Origin: Planctomycetota bacterium
Lineage (GTDB): Bacteria > Planctomycetota > Phycisphaerae > Phycisphaerales > UBA1924
Assembly (NCBI GenBank): GCA_018242625.1
Contig: JAFEBO010000009.1
Coordinates: forward strand, 62,001 to 126,000
Reading direction: 5' to 3'
DNA length: 64,000 nucleotides
Under the pieces are notes generated by a model. That model had not been told where the DNA came from, made no database searches, and saw only the letters and a program-made list of their open reading frames with translations. The translations under genes were made by a program, and so were the position numbers. Shown here piece after piece: positions 1-9,545 of the stretch (position 1 is its first letter; the number at the start of each line of letters is the position of its first letter).

Positions 1-2104
1 GCTCGTTCTTGAGCGTGCCGATGGCGCCGAGCATGTTGATCAGGACCTGGTTGGGCTTGTCGGTCAGTTTGCGGCTGCGTTCCAAGCCTTCGGCGTAGAG
101 CGGTTCTGCTTCGGCAGCCCGGCCCATGTAGAGCATCTGTGAGCCGAGGTTGGCGATCGCGATGATGGTTTCTTCTTTGTCATCGCCGTAGACGCGGCGT
201 TTGCGTTCGAGGCACTCGCGGAGGTAGGGCTCTGCCTCCTTGAGCTTCCCCCACCACTGCAGCAGGATCGCCATGTTGTTGATCGATGTGAGGGTTTCGG
301 GGTGATCGTTGCCGAGCAGTCTGCGGCGGGTCGCGAGGGCTGATTCCTGGAGGGGGAATGCCTCGGCGTACATCGAGAGGTCTCCGTAGCGGTCGGCGAT
401 GACCTGGCGGAGTGCGGCGTCGACCAGCGGCTGGTCCTTGAAATCCGTGTCGATCGCCTTAACGGCGGGCTTCAGGATTGTCTCGTCGATGAGATCGCGG
501 GCGGTGTCGGTGGCGTTGATCTTCTTCCAATTCCAATCGAACCCCGCTTCTTTGAGCATTTGCTCGGGCTGAGGAAGGTTCTCCTTGGCGACTGCTTCCC
601 GAAACTTCTTCTCGACGTTGGCCGTCAGCATTCTTCCGGCCGCGGAGGGGTCGACCTGGGCGAGCATTTTGGCCTGGAAGTCGGAGACTTTTTTGAGTTC
701 TTCTGCGCGTTTGGCGGTTTCTGCTTCTGCCGCCAGGGCGCGGTTTCGTTCTGATTCTGCGGTGTCGCGTTCCCGTCGGGCGACGCTGGCCTGCCAGGCG
801 AAACCTGCGACGCCCACCAGCAGGGAAAGACCGACGGCGCCGGTTCCGATCGCGAGGCTCCTGTTGCGTGCGGCGAACTTGCGGAGCTGGTATCCGCGGC
901 TGGGCGGCGCGGCGAGAACGGCCTCGCCGACCAGGTAGCGGCGGAGGTCGGACGCGAGTGCGCCGGCGGATTCGTACCGGCGTGAGCGATCCTTTTCCAT
1001 CGCCTTCATCACGATCCAGTCGAGTTCGCCGCGTACCAGGGTTCCCAGTCGCTGCGGGGCGGTGCCGCGCGTCGCGGCGACGGCGTTCAGGCTGCCGCCC
1101 ATTGAACTCAGCCGCGTGCTGGGTTTGGGGGGGTCTTCCTCGCGGATGATCCGCAGCAATTCGCCGTACGCCGCCGACCGCAGGCGTTTGGAGTCGAAGG
1201 GCGTTGCGCCGGTGAGCAGTTCGTAGAGGAGCACGCCCACGGCGTACACGTCTGTGCGTGTGTCGATATCGTCGGCGGACTGACCGGCCTGCTCGGGGCT
1301 CATGTACTCGGGCGTGCCGATCAACTGGCGGAATTCGGTGAAGATCGTCTTCTCCGTGAGGCGGGCGCTTGTTGCCTTGGCCACGCCGAAGTCGATGACC
1401 TTTGCGCTGATACGTCCGTCGATGCGTGCGACGAGCACGTTGCTCGGCTTGATGTCGCGGTGGATGACGCCCTTCTGGTGGGCATGCTGCAGGGCATCGC
1501 AGACCGTGGCGGCGATCTCGAGGCGGTCGCGGATCCCGAGCTTTTCGGCATCGCAAAAGTCGGTTGCGGGCGCGCCCTTGACGAGTTCCATCACGAAGTA
1601 CGGGCGGCCGGCGGGTGTTGCGCCGGCATCGAAGACCTTGGCGATGTTGGGGTGATCCATGAGCGCCAGCGCCTGGCGCTCGGCCTCGAAGCGGGCGACG
1701 ACCTGCCTGGTGTCCATTCCGAGCTTGATCACCTTGAGGGCGACGCGACGGCGAACCGGGCGTTCCTGCTCGGCTTCGTAGACGATGCCGAAGCCGCCCT
1801 CGCCGATGCGGGAGATCAGGCGGTAGTTCCCGATGCGATCCCCGCCGCCACTTCCGCCGGCTTCGTCCTTTCCGCCTTCGGCGGCGGCGCGAATTTCGTC
1901 GGCGAGGCCCTCGATCGGCATGGGAGCTTCGCCGCCGCGCAGGAGGAGCAGCACGACTTCTTTGAGTTTTTCATCACCTGCGCAGAGGCTGGCGATCGCG
2001 TCGTCCCGTGCGCCGAGGCCGAGCCCGCGTACTTCGAAGTAGATTTCGCCGGCGTGCGCCAGGCGCGCCGCGTCTTGTGAATCGCCGGCGCCCGTGCCGC
2101 TCAT
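1..2104 (-). CDS. Ser/Thr protein kinase with C-terminal TPR repeats (3' end outside window)
   Basis: Membrane-anchored Hanks-type Ser/Thr kinase. Reading the minus strand from the ATG at 2104, an acidic N-terminal region of about 90 residues is followed by a complete kinase domain: glycine loop GEGGFGIVY (about 101-109), VALKVIK with Lys124, catalytic HRDIKPSN (215-222), DFG (238-240) and GTPEYMSPEQ. One hydrophobic segment follows the kinase domain, then a TPR-like region (for example HPETLTSINNMAILL) that continues past the window edge. The start overlaps the stop of the upstream sigma-factor gene by 4 bases (ATGA), so the two are translationally coupled. Such kinase/ECF pairs are typical of planctomycetes. 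The substrate is unknown, but the adjacent sigma factor is the obvious candidate partner. Confidence 0.93.
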   Translation of the reverse strand, partial: MSGTGAGDSQDAARLAHAGEIYFEVRGLGLGARDDAIASLCAGDEKLKEVVLLLLRGGEAPMPIEGLADEIRAAAEGGKDEAGGSGGGDRIGNYRLISRIGEGGFGIVYEAEQERPVRRRVALKVIKLGMDTRQVVARFEAERQALALMDHPNIAKVFDAGATPAGRPYFVMELVKGAPATDFCDAEKLGIRDRLEIAATVCDALQHAHQKGVIHRDIKPSNVLVARIDGRISAKVIDFGVAKATSARLTEKTIFTEFRQLIGTPEYMSPEQAGQSADDIDTRTDVYAVGVLLYELLTGATPFDSKRLRSAAYGELLRIIREEDPPKPSTRLSSMGGSLNAVAATRGTAPQRLGTLVRGELDWIVMKAMEKDRSRRYESAGALASDLRRYLVGEAVLAAPPSRGYQLRKFAARNRSLAIGTGAVGLSLLVGVAGFAWQASVARRERDTAESERNRALAAEAETAKRAEELKKVSDFQAKMLAQVDPSAAGRMLTANVEKKFREAVAKENLPQPEQMLKEAGFDWNWKKINATDTARDLIDETILKPAVKAIDTDFKDQPLVDAALRQVIADRYGDLSMYAEAFPLQESALATRRRLLGNDHPETLTSINNMAILLQWWGKLKEAEPYLRECLERKRRVYGDDKEETIIAIANLGSQMLYMGRAAEAEPLYAEGLERSRKLTDKPNQVLINMLGAIGTLKNE

Positions 2105-2715
2105 CGGGCCTCTCCGATCATCTTTCCCGCGAGCCATGCGCGCGCCAATTCCCAGTCGCGGTCGGCGGTCATGCGCGAGACGCCCAGCACCGTCGCCATC
2201 TGCTCGGGCGACATGCCGCCGAAGAGCCTCATCTCGGCGACGCGTGCGGCCCGCGGGCTGAGGGCGGCAAACTCGGCGAGCAGCTCGTGCAGTTCGAGCA
2301 CCAGCACTTCGCGGGAGTCTTCGCTGGCGGCCTGGACGCCGGAGATGCTGACGCGCTGGCCATTGCCGCCGCGCTTGATTGCGCCCTTCTTTCGCGCGTG
2401 GTCCACGAGCACCTGGCGCATGGCGATGGCGGCGACGGCCATGAAGTGCTCGCGCCCCCAGCGGCCGCCGCCCTTGTCCATTTTCAGGAAGGCTTCGTGG
2501 ACGAGGGCCGTTGGCTGCAGCGTGTGCGACCGCTCCTCGCCGTGGCGGTTCAGATAACTGCCGGCGAGCGCTTTGAGCTCGGCGTAGACGAGGGGCAGCA
2601 GCTCGGCCATGGACCGTTCGTCACCACCCGCGGCGTTGGAAAGCAGTTCGCCCACATCTGGCCGCCGAATCAGCGGCCGCAACCATCCTATCTGAACTTC
2701 GCACGATGCTCCCAT
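2101..2715 (-). CDS. ECF-type RNA polymerase sigma factor, planctomycete ECF/kinase-associated type
   Basis: About 204 residues. Sigma region 2 contains ELLPLVYAELKALA, then HTLQPTALVHEAFLKM, the signature of the ECF group common in Planctomycetota. Region 4 is a helix-turn-helix, MSPEQMATVLGVSRMTADRDW. No anti-sigma factor lies beside it. Instead the downstream gene is a transmembrane kinase whose start overlaps this stop by 4 bases, suggesting control by phosphorylation (inference). The N-terminal boundary is uncertain: the ATG at 2715 gives a longer than usual leader, and a GTG nearer region 2 is possible. Confidence 0.9.
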   Translation of the reverse strand: MGASCEVQIGWLRPLIRRPDVGELLSNAAGGDERSMAELLPLVYAELKALAGSYLNRHGEERSHTLQPTALVHEAFLKMDKGGGRWGREHFMAVAAIAMRQVLVDHARKKGAIKRGGNGQRVSISGVQAASEDSREVLVLELHELLAEFAALSPRAARVAEMRLFGGMSPEQMATVLGVSRMTADRDWELARAWLAGKMIGEAR

Positions 2716-2870
2716 GCCCCGACCACGCGTTTGGGGTGGTGTTTTTCTCGCCGTCTTGGCCGGTTTTTCAAAAATGGGCTGTTTCGTGTGATTTCCGAGC
2801 GGCGGCGGCGTGGGTGACTTTGGAGGCGCCCCAGGCCTTTTCCGAAGTCTGTTTGTTCAAGGGGAATCAC

Positions 2871-5096
2871 ATGCACCGGACCCGCTCGCTCTTTCTGGCT
2901 CTTTCGCTGGCTTCTGGACTGGCCGCACCTGCAAGTGCCGGCACCTTTGTGTGTCTGGTTGACGGCAATGGGCTCAAGATGGGGGGCAGCGCCACGAGCT
3001 TCTTCGGCGTCCCGTTCCGTGCTGTGCGGGATGACGTTGCCAGGACGGTGACTTTCTACATCAAGGGTGATGTTCGGTTTGATGCCGGCACGACGGTTCA
3101 GCTTCAGGTGACGGGCTCGCCGTATCCGGTGCGGGTTGTCTTCGGCAACGACGCGGAGTTCCCGGGCGGACTGAACGTCTTTGCCGGCACGGCTGGCGCT
3201 GGCGGCGCGGGATTGCCGGGGACTGGCGGCGCGTCAACCCCGGGGCGGAAAGGCGACGGCTACTTCCACTCCGCTTGGGGCGGCTGGGGCGGGAAGTCAC
3301 ACTCTTGCCTCTACATCAGCAATGGAGGGGACGGGCACAATGGCTCGCCCAATTCCGGCGCCGAAGATGCGCTACCGGGCACATCCGGCAACCCGGGAAG
3401 CAACGGTGGCCTTGGGATCAATCAGAACAGCCAGCTCGGCGGTTTCGGAACCGGCGGCGGCGCGGGCTCGCCCGCTCCCATCACGAGCCGGGTGGAGATG
3501 GTGGACTACCCGAGCGGCGGTCAGGGTGGAAACGGCGGCATTTTTAGCGGCACCAATGGGGCCGATGGAGAAGCCGGACGTGCCGGCCCGGACCAGAACC
3601 CGTCCGCCAGCGGCGGCCAAGGCGGCGACGCCGCGCTCGCGCGAAACCCGCTGAACCTCTCGCTCTACCCGATTCTTATTTCCGGAAACGGAGGTGGAAG
3701 TGGTGCCGGCGGAGGCGGCGGCGCGCCCGGAAATGGCGGAGAGGGCGGGTCATCGGGAGGTGCCGGAGGCGGTGGCGGTTCGACCAATTGTGAAGATGGC
3801 GGCGATGGCGGCGATGGAGGCACGGGGGGCGGTGGTCAGCCGGGAGGAAACGGCGGCGCCGGCGGAAATGGGAATTACGGTGGTGCCGGTGGCGGCGCGA
3901 TCGAAATCACCGCGCTCGGTCGGCTCACCATTTCTTCGGGCAACTTCGACGCGCAGGGACAATCGGCGGCCGCTTCGCGCATCGCCGGCTTGCCCGGCAC
4001 CGCGGGCCTGGGTGGTTACAACGGCGGCGCGGGTTCGCCCGGCCAGCACGTCAACAGCCCTGCGGGCGATGGCGGCGCGGGCGGGAGAGGGGGTCACGGC
4101 GGCGTGAGCGGAAATGGTGGAAACGGAGGCGCGGGCGGTCTTGGAACCGGCGGTTCGGGCGGCACGATCTTCTTTTCGGCGACGGAGCTGAATGTTTCGG
4201 GCACGTACAAGGTTTCGGGCGGCACCAACGGCCTTGGGCTCGGGCGCTCTGACTCGGGACGCGCGATTGTTTCGTACAGCCACATGAAAACGGGGACGAT
4301 CAGCGCCAATCTCGCACAGGACAACGGCCCGCTGCTGACTTTGCCGGGAATGGTGCCCGAAGCGCAGGGCGCTTCGCCGTTTATCAATGGCGGAACGACG
4401 GTGCCGTATATCGCGGGGCTTTCGGGCGGGGCGGCGATCGCGGGAGTGATTCCGAACGTGACGGCGAGCTCGATTGTGAACCCGGCGACGCTGCCGCCGA
4501 ATACGGTGGCGGGATTGCTGATGCTGGACACGGATGTGCCGGGGATCACGTATGACAAGACGAAGTACCGGGCGCTGCTCTATCTCAACTACAACGCGAG
4601 CTCGCAGTTCCAGACGTTTTCGATGGGCATCGGCGGGTATCAGTTCGCGGCGGGGCTGCGGACGTATGGATGGGCGAACGACGCGCGGTTCGTGGACGGC
4701 GGGCACCCGTGGGGAATCACGGTGCTGGGAGATGCGGTGTATGTGACCCTGGTGCCGATCGGGCAACTCAATCAGAACCTGGCGCGGGTGGGCGGCACGT
4801 TCATCAACCTGCTCAACGGGGGGACCGATTCTCTCAACGGCGACAGCCTGACCTTTGGCGTGGGCGTCGGGAAGATGCTGACGATTCAACGCTCGGTGTG
4901 CACCGGCGATCTCAACGGTGACTGCGTGGTGGACGATGCCGATTTCTCGATCTTCGTCGTGGCGTACGACATCCTGGAGTGCGGCGCTTCGGAGATGGCG
5001 CCGGGATGTCCGGCCGATCTCAATCACGACGGGTTCGTGGATGATGCGGACTTCTCGCTCTTCGTTGTCGCGTATGACGCCTTGGTGTGTCCGTAA
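2871..5096 (+). CDS. Secreted glycine-rich protein with C-terminal dockerin-like tag
   Basis: 741 residues from ATG 2871, chosen because a clean signal peptide begins there (MHRTRSLFLALSLASG, cleavage near ASAG). Residues of roughly 100-460 are dominated by Gly-Gly-X repeats (GGAGGNGG, GGGGGAPGNGG), low in charge and resembling a PGRS-like fibrous or adhesive surface sequence. A less biased domain of about 200 residues follows. The last 65 residues hold two EF-hand-like loops (DLNGDCVVDDADF and DLNHDGFVDDADF), each followed by F.VVAYD and a cysteine. This is the dockerin-like tag also found on three other proteins here. The function is unknown; a cell-surface or matrix role is inferred. A terminator follows at once. 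Confidence 0.9.
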   Translation: MHRTRSLFLALSLASGLAAPASAGTFVCLVDGNGLKMGGSATSFFGVPFRAVRDDVARTVTFYIKGDVRFDAGTTVQLQVTGSPYPVRVVFGNDAEFPGGLNVFAGTAGAGGAGLPGTGGASTPGRKGDGYFHSAWGGWGGKSHSCLYISNGGDGHNGSPNSGAEDALPGTSGNPGSNGGLGINQNSQLGGFGTGGGAGSPAPITSRVEMVDYPSGGQGGNGGIFSGTNGADGEAGRAGPDQNPSASGGQGGDAALARNPLNLSLYPILISGNGGGSGAGGGGGAPGNGGEGGSSGGAGGGGGSTNCEDGGDGGDGGTGGGGQPGGNGGAGGNGNYGGAGGGAIEITALGRLTISSGNFDAQGQSAAASRIAGLPGTAGLGGYNGGAGSPGQHVNSPAGDGGAGGRGGHGGVSGNGGNGGAGGLGTGGSGGTIFFSATELNVSGTYKVSGGTNGLGLGRSDSGRAIVSYSHMKTGTISANLAQDNGPLLTLPGMVPEAQGASPFINGGTTVPYIAGLSGGAAIAGVIPNVTASSIVNPATLPPNTVAGLLMLDTDVPGITYDKTKYRALLYLNYNASSQFQTFSMGIGGYQFAAGLRTYGWANDARFVDGGHPWGITVLGDAVYVTLVPIGQLNQNLARVGGTFINLLNGGTDSLNGDSLTFGVGVGKMLTIQRSVCTGDLNGDCVVDDADFSIFVVAYDILECGASEMAPGCPADLNHDGFVDDADFSLFVVAYDALVCP

Positions 5097-5145
5097 GCCC
5101 CGGAAAGGGTCAGAGACAGGTGCAGATCTTTGATCGGGCAGCGAG

Positions 5146-5175
5146 AACCGGCGGGATCGCCGGTTTTACTTTTTC
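5146..5175 (+). terminator. Rho-independent terminator after the glycine-rich gene
   Basis: An 8-bp perfect stem (5146-5153 with 5158-5165, AACCGGCG/CGCCGGTT) closes a GGAT loop and is followed by TTACTTTTT. It lies 50 bases after the stop of the glycine-rich protein gene, in the right orientation to end that transcript before the convergent serine dehydratase gene. Confidence 0.8.
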
Positions 5176-5218
5176 GCTGGAAACCGTTGGCGCCGTGCGG
5201 GGCAAATCCGGAGGCTTT

Positions 5219-6631
5219 TCAGCATTCGCTGACTGTCACGGCGACTGCGAGGCCGCCCTCGGCGGTTTCTTTGTACTTGTTGCTCATGTCCTTGGCGGTC
5301 TGCCACATGGTGGCGATGACCTGATCGAGGGAGACCTTGGCGTTGGCGGGGTCGCTTTCGAGGGCGACGTTGGCGGCGGTGATGGCCTTTACGGCGCCCA
5401 TGGTGTTGCGCTCGATGCAGGGAATCTGCACGAGGCCGCCGATGGGATCGCAGGTCATGCCGAGGTGGTGTTCCATGGCGATCTCGGCGGCCATGAGGAC
5501 CTGGCCGGGGCTGCCGCCGAGCACTTGCGTGAGGCCTGCGGCGGCCATGGCGCTGGAAACTCCGATCTCGGCCTGGCAGCCTCCCATGGCGGCGGAGATG
5601 GTGGCACCTTTCTTGAAAAGGCTGCCGACTTCACCGGCGGCGAGCATGAAGGCGAGCGTGTGCTCGTCGGAAATGTTTTTGAAGCAGCGGGCGTACATCA
5701 TGACGGCGGGGATGACGCCGGCGGCGCCGTTGGTGGGCGCGGTGACGACGCGGCCGAAGCAGGCGTTTTCTTCATTGACGGCGAGGGCGAATGCGCTGAC
5801 CCACTTGAGGATGGCTTCGAAGTCGCGCGTGCTGACGGTAATGGCGCCGGTCCATTCGGCGAGATCGCGCGGGCGGTCGTCGCCGAGGAGTTTTCTGCTC
5901 AGGCGGGCGGCGCGGCGGACGACGTTGAGGCCACCGGGGAGCGTGCCGTCCGTGTTGCAGCCGCGCCAGATGCAGGCGTGCATCTCGTGCCAGATGTTGA
6001 GAAGGCCGGAGCGGATTTCGTGTTCGGTGCGCCAGGTGCGTTCATTCTTGAGGACGATGCCCGGGATGTCGGAGCTTTGTTCGCGGCAATAGCGGAGCAG
6101 TTCGGAGGCGTGCTCGATGGGGAAGGGGAGGGCCTTGGCGTGGCTGCCGCTCGGGGATTCGTTTTCCTGCACGACGAATCCGCCGCCCACGGAGTAGTAG
6201 GTTTCGGAGACGATGGATGCATCGTCGAGCACGGCGGTGAAGGTGACACCGTTGGCGTGAAACGGGAGCGCGGTGTTGGTGTGAAAGAGGATGTCGCGCG
6301 TGTAGTCGAAGTCGATCGGGTGGCTGCCTGCGAGCCGGAGCAGCCCGTTGGTCCTGATGAGTTCGACGCGATCTGTGAGACCTTCGACCTTGCAGGTCAC
6401 GGGGTCTTCGCCGGCGAGCGCGAGGATGACGGCGAGATCGGTGCCGTGGCCCTTTCCGGTCTTGGCGAGCGAGCCGTAGAGATCGGTGCGGACGCGCCGG
6501 ACGCGTGCGAGGGGAGCGCGGGCCTCGACGGCTTTGAGAAATCGCTGCGCGGCACGCCAGGGGCCCATCGTGTGGCTCGACGAGGGGCCGACACCGATCT
6601 TGAAGATGTCGAAGACGGAGATCGATTCCAT
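5219..6631 (-). CDS. sdaA: L-serine ammonia-lyase (L-serine dehydratase), iron-sulfur type
   Basis: Converts L-serine to pyruvate and ammonia in the cytoplasm. From the ATG at 6631 the protein is 470 residues, the usual length of the single-chain bacterial enzyme, and begins MESISVFDIFKIGVGPSSSHTMGP, matching the family N-terminus. An in-frame start further upstream (6730) would add 33 residues with no family match. The N-terminal beta domain (about 1-150) precedes a catalytic alpha domain with AVTAPTNGAAGVIPAV-like (VVTAPTNGAAG), MGGCQAEIGVSSAMAA, HHLGMTCDPIGG and CIERN motifs. These cysteines (CQAE, TCDP, CIERN) are the expected [4Fe-4S] ligands. The gene stands alone. Confidence 0.95.
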   Translation of the reverse strand: MESISVFDIFKIGVGPSSSHTMGPWRAAQRFLKAVEARAPLARVRRVRTDLYGSLAKTGKGHGTDLAVILALAGEDPVTCKVEGLTDRVELIRTNGLLRLAGSHPIDFDYTRDILFHTNTALPFHANGVTFTAVLDDASIVSETYYSVGGGFVVQENESPSGSHAKALPFPIEHASELLRYCREQSSDIPGIVLKNERTWRTEHEIRSGLLNIWHEMHACIWRGCNTDGTLPGGLNVVRRAARLSRKLLGDDRPRDLAEWTGAITVSTRDFEAILKWVSAFALAVNEENACFGRVVTAPTNGAAGVIPAVMMYARCFKNISDEHTLAFMLAAGEVGSLFKKGATISAAMGGCQAEIGVSSAMAAAGLTQVLGGSPGQVLMAAEIAMEHHLGMTCDPIGGLVQIPCIERNTMGAVKAITAANVALESDPANAKVSLDQVIATMWQTAKDMSNKYKETAEGGLAVAVTVSEC

Positions 6632-6719
6632 TGGCTTGAGATTGTTGGTACGAGCGTCCGGCGGGCTTTGATCGGTGAGTGCCTGCGGCATAAACGGGAG
6701 GGTAGCCGATAGACACGCA

Positions 6720-6941
6720 ATGCTGAGCAAGAGAGGCGGCGAGGTGCTCTATCTGGGGCTGTTGACGCTGGCGATCGCGGGGGTCTGCGGGCTGGTGCTT
6801 TCGATCGCGTGGTTCGGGCTGGACGGCAGGCTTTTCTCCCGATGGATCCGGGCGGCGCTGGTGGGGTGGGTTGCGGCGTTTCCCTGCGGGCTTTTGATTG
6901 CGGGGTGGCTGAGGCGGGTGGCGGGGAAGCTGGTGGGATAG
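6720..6941 (+). CDS. Small two-helix membrane protein, DUF2798-like
   Basis: 73 residues from ATG 6720 (MLSKRGGEVLY). It has two hydrophobic helices (about 9-31 and 42-64) separated by a short polar loop, with a WVAAFPCGLLIAGWLRR stretch resembling the second helix of DUF2798 proteins. The function is unknown. It is divergent from the serine dehydratase gene, with 88 bases between the starts. The assignment rests on size and hydrophobic pattern only. Confidence 0.6.
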   Translation: MLSKRGGEVLYLGLLTLAIAGVCGLVLSIAWFGLDGRLFSRWIRAALVGWVAAFPCGLLIAGWLRRVAGKLVG

Positions 6942-7061
6942 CAGGAATCCGGGCACGCAGGGCACGGAAGCCGCAGATTCGTGACCGGCATGGGACGAAA
7001 ATGTGCCGGTGGCTTGGCTGATTTGCGGGTCACGGATGGCAGGGCGCGGCATCGCAGCGGG

Positions 7062-8531
7062 ATGCGGTCTTTCCTTATGCTGGCTTTCGCCGCGATCGTT
7101 CTCTCGGGATGCGCTTCGAGTACGGGTCGGGGGCCTGACCTCCAGGCCATCTACCAGGAATCTGCCCAGAAGATCGGGGACGAGCGGAACCCGGTGGTGG
7201 TGATCCCGGGGATTCTGGGTTCGACGCTCAAGGAGAAGGACTCGGGGCGGATCGTGTGGGGAGCGTTTACGTATGGGGCGGTAGACACGGATTACCCGGA
7301 GGGTGCGCGAACCTTTGCGCTGCCGATGAGAAAGGATGCGACGCTCGGCGAACTGCGCGACGGCGTGGTTCCGGACGGGGTGCTCGAGTCGCTGGATGCG
7401 AACGTTGGTTTGCTGCGGGTGCGTGCGCTCGAGCCGTACAAGGGGATCATCGCGTCGCTGGCCGCGGGGAGATATGTCGATCGCGACCTTGCGAAAAAGG
7501 CGGAGCGGGCGGGGACGTCGGAGGGGCCGATCGACTATGCGGGGCTGCACTACACGTGTTTTCAGTTTGACTATGACTGGCGGCGGGATATTTCGGAGAG
7601 CGCGGCAAAGCTGGACGAACTGGTGAGAAATGCCGCGGAGCTGGCGGGGGCGGCGCGGGGTGATGGAAAACCGGCGAAGGTCGACATTGTGGCCCACTCG
7701 ATGGGTGGGCTGGTTGCGTTGTATTACCTGCGGTACGGGGCGCATCCGCTGCCGGATGATGGGAGCGTTCCGGAACCCAACTGGGAGGGGGCGAAGTACG
7801 TCGATCGGCTGATCATTGTGGCGACGCCGAGCGCAGGGTCGGTGCTCGCGCTCAAGGAGATGATCGAGGGTGTGGCGTACTCGCCGATCACGCCGACGTA
7901 CCGGGCGGCGCTGCTGGGGACGATGCCGTCGATCTATCAGTTGCTGCCCCGATCAAGGCAGGGACGGGTCGTGGACGAGAAGACGGGTACAACGGTGGAC
8001 CTGACGGATGCCGCGACATGGGAGAAGTACGGATGGGGGCTTCTGGATCCGAAGCAGGATGAATACTTGAAGTGGCTGCTGCCGGGCGTGGAAACGCGCG
8101 AAGAGCGGCGGGAGATTGCGCGGGAACATCTGCGCAAGTGCCTGGCGCGGGCGAAGCAGTTTCATGCGGCGATTGACCGGCCGATGGCCGGCGGGCCTCC
8201 GACGCACATCCACCTGATCGCGGGGGACACGCTGCCGACTCCGAGCGTGCTGGCGGTCGGTTCGGGCGAGCGGGTACGGATCCGCGAAACTGCGCCCGGA
8301 GACGGGACAGTCACGCGGGCGAGTGCGCTGATGGATGAGCGGACCGGTCGGGCGTGGCGGGCGCGGGTGGAGACGCCGATCCGGTGGGAGAGCGTGCGAT
8401 TTCTTCCGGGCGATCACATTGAGCTCACTGCCAATGCGCCGTTCACGGACGACCTGCTGTTTTTGCTGCTGGAGGAGCCGCGGGGGTTCGACGGCATGCA
8501 GCAAGCTGTGGCCTCGGCAAAGGACAACTGA
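7062..8531 (+). CDS. Lipoprotein lipase/acyltransferase of the LCAT-like alpha/beta hydrolase family
   Basis: 489 residues from ATG 7062, chosen because a lipoprotein signal (MRSFLMLAFAAIVLSGC, lipid-bearing Cys17) begins there. The alpha/beta-hydrolase core starts with NPVVVIPGILGSTL, the lecithin:cholesterol acyltransferase-like opening, and contains FDYDWRRDI and the nucleophile elbow VAHSMGGL (Ser213). A late GDGTV segment is the usual LCAT-family context just after the acid residue. It probably hydrolyses or transacylates lipid at the envelope; the substrate cannot be told from sequence. It is followed 100 bases later by thiL, with no clear functional link. Confidence 0.82.
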   Translation: MRSFLMLAFAAIVLSGCASSTGRGPDLQAIYQESAQKIGDERNPVVVIPGILGSTLKEKDSGRIVWGAFTYGAVDTDYPEGARTFALPMRKDATLGELRDGVVPDGVLESLDANVGLLRVRALEPYKGIIASLAAGRYVDRDLAKKAERAGTSEGPIDYAGLHYTCFQFDYDWRRDISESAAKLDELVRNAAELAGAARGDGKPAKVDIVAHSMGGLVALYYLRYGAHPLPDDGSVPEPNWEGAKYVDRLIIVATPSAGSVLALKEMIEGVAYSPITPTYRAALLGTMPSIYQLLPRSRQGRVVDEKTGTTVDLTDAATWEKYGWGLLDPKQDEYLKWLLPGVETREERREIAREHLRKCLARAKQFHAAIDRPMAGGPPTHIHLIAGDTLPTPSVLAVGSGERVRIRETAPGDGTVTRASALMDERTGRAWRARVETPIRWESVRFLPGDHIELTANAPFTDDLLFLLLEEPRGFDGMQQAVASAKDN

Positions 8532-8630
8532 AACACGGCGAAGACAGCGGATCGGGGCGAGGTCGGCCGGGCGGGTGAATTCAGGATCGCGGCGCGCGAA
8601 CCCGAATTGGAAAACGACCTATTCTCGGTC

Positions 8631-9545
8631 ATGCGGGAGGAAGAACTGCTGGCGATGATGACGGCGCGATCGCGGGACCTGCCGGCACGGTTCGGGCAGG
8701 TGCTAACGGGTCCGGGTGACGACTGCGCGGTCGTGCAGATCGGCGAACAGCGGCTGCTTCTGACAGTGGATCAGGTGATCGAGGGACGGCATTTTCGCCG
8801 GAACACCTCGCTTGACCTGGTGGCGCGGAAGGCGGCGGCCAGGTCGATTTCTGATATCGCGGCGATGGCGGGATCGCCGGTGTGCATGGTTGCGACGGCG
8901 GCGCTGAAGCCGGGGATGGATCAGGCGGAGGCGGACGCCTTGTACATGGCGCTGAAGGAATGGGCGGAGCATTGGGAATGCCCGCTGGTGGGAGGCGACA
9001 CGGCGACGCTGGCGAGCGCGAACGACCCCTTGATGCTGACGGTGACCGCGATCGGGCGGGTGCATCCGGTACGGGGGGCGGTGCTGCGGTCGGGAGCGCG
9101 GGAGGGGGATGGGATTTACGTCACGGGCTCGCTCGGCGGGAGCTTTGAACAGGAGACGGGACTGGGGAGACATCTGACCTTTGAGCCGCGGCTCAAAGAG
9201 GCGGCGTGGCTTGCTTCGACGCTCGGCGACGGCCTGCACGCGATGATGGATCTGTCCGATGGACTGGGAAGGGATGCGGACCGGATGGCGCGGGCTTCGG
9301 GCGTGCGCATGGAAATGGATGCATCCGCCATTCCGAAAAACCCGGGCGTGCGGGACTGGAAGCGGGCGGCGGGCGATGGTGAGGATTACGAGCTCCTGTT
9401 TGCCGCGGCGGGAAACGTGCCGGCGCGAACAGAGAGCGGCGTGGCGATTGCAAAGATCGGGGTCGTGGTCCGGGGCGAAGGGTGCGTCATTGCAGAAGAC
9501 GGGAAACTGATGGACGCGGGCGGATTGGGGTGGGAGCATCGGTAA
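8631..9545 (+). CDS. thiL: Thiamine-monophosphate kinase
   Basis: Phosphorylates thiamine monophosphate to thiamine diphosphate with ATP. It has the ThiL signature: GPGDDCAVV near the N-terminus (Mg/ATP-binding acidic cluster), TVDQVIEGRHF, KAAARSISDIAAMAG, VGGDTA, MMDLSDGLGRD and GEDYELLFAA. 304 residues from ATG 8631. A TTG at 8607 would add eight residues, and the ATG was preferred because ELLA then sits at the usual distance from the N-terminus. The stop overlaps the start of tsaE by one base (TAATG), so the two genes are co-translated. No other thiamine genes are near. Confidence 0.93.
   Translation: MREEELLAMMTARSRDLPARFGQVLTGPGDDCAVVQIGEQRLLLTVDQVIEGRHFRRNTSLDLVARKAAARSISDIAAMAGSPVCMVATAALKPGMDQAEADALYMALKEWAEHWECPLVGGDTATLASANDPLMLTVTAIGRVHPVRGAVLRSGAREGDGIYVTGSLGGSFEQETGLGRHLTFEPRLKEAAWLASTLGDGLHAMMDLSDGLGRDADRMARASGVRMEMDASAIPKNPGVRDWKRAAGDGEDYELLFAAAGNVPARTESGVAIAKIGVVVRGEGCVIAEDGKLMDAGGLGWEHR

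Noticed and set aside
459..1556. Minus-strand Arg/Pro-rich open frame of 365 codons
   Set aside because: Out-of-frame shadow of the Ser/Thr kinase gene.
3180..4150. Possible tandem DNA repeats or CRISPR-like array
   Set aside because: The repetition is degenerate GGC/GGA coding for Gly-Gly-X in the exported protein; no conserved repeat/spacer pattern.
5087..6712. Plus-strand open frame of 541 codons
   Set aside because: Exact antisense of the L-serine dehydratase gene; the Gly/Asp/Val-rich product has no motifs and reflects GC codon bias.
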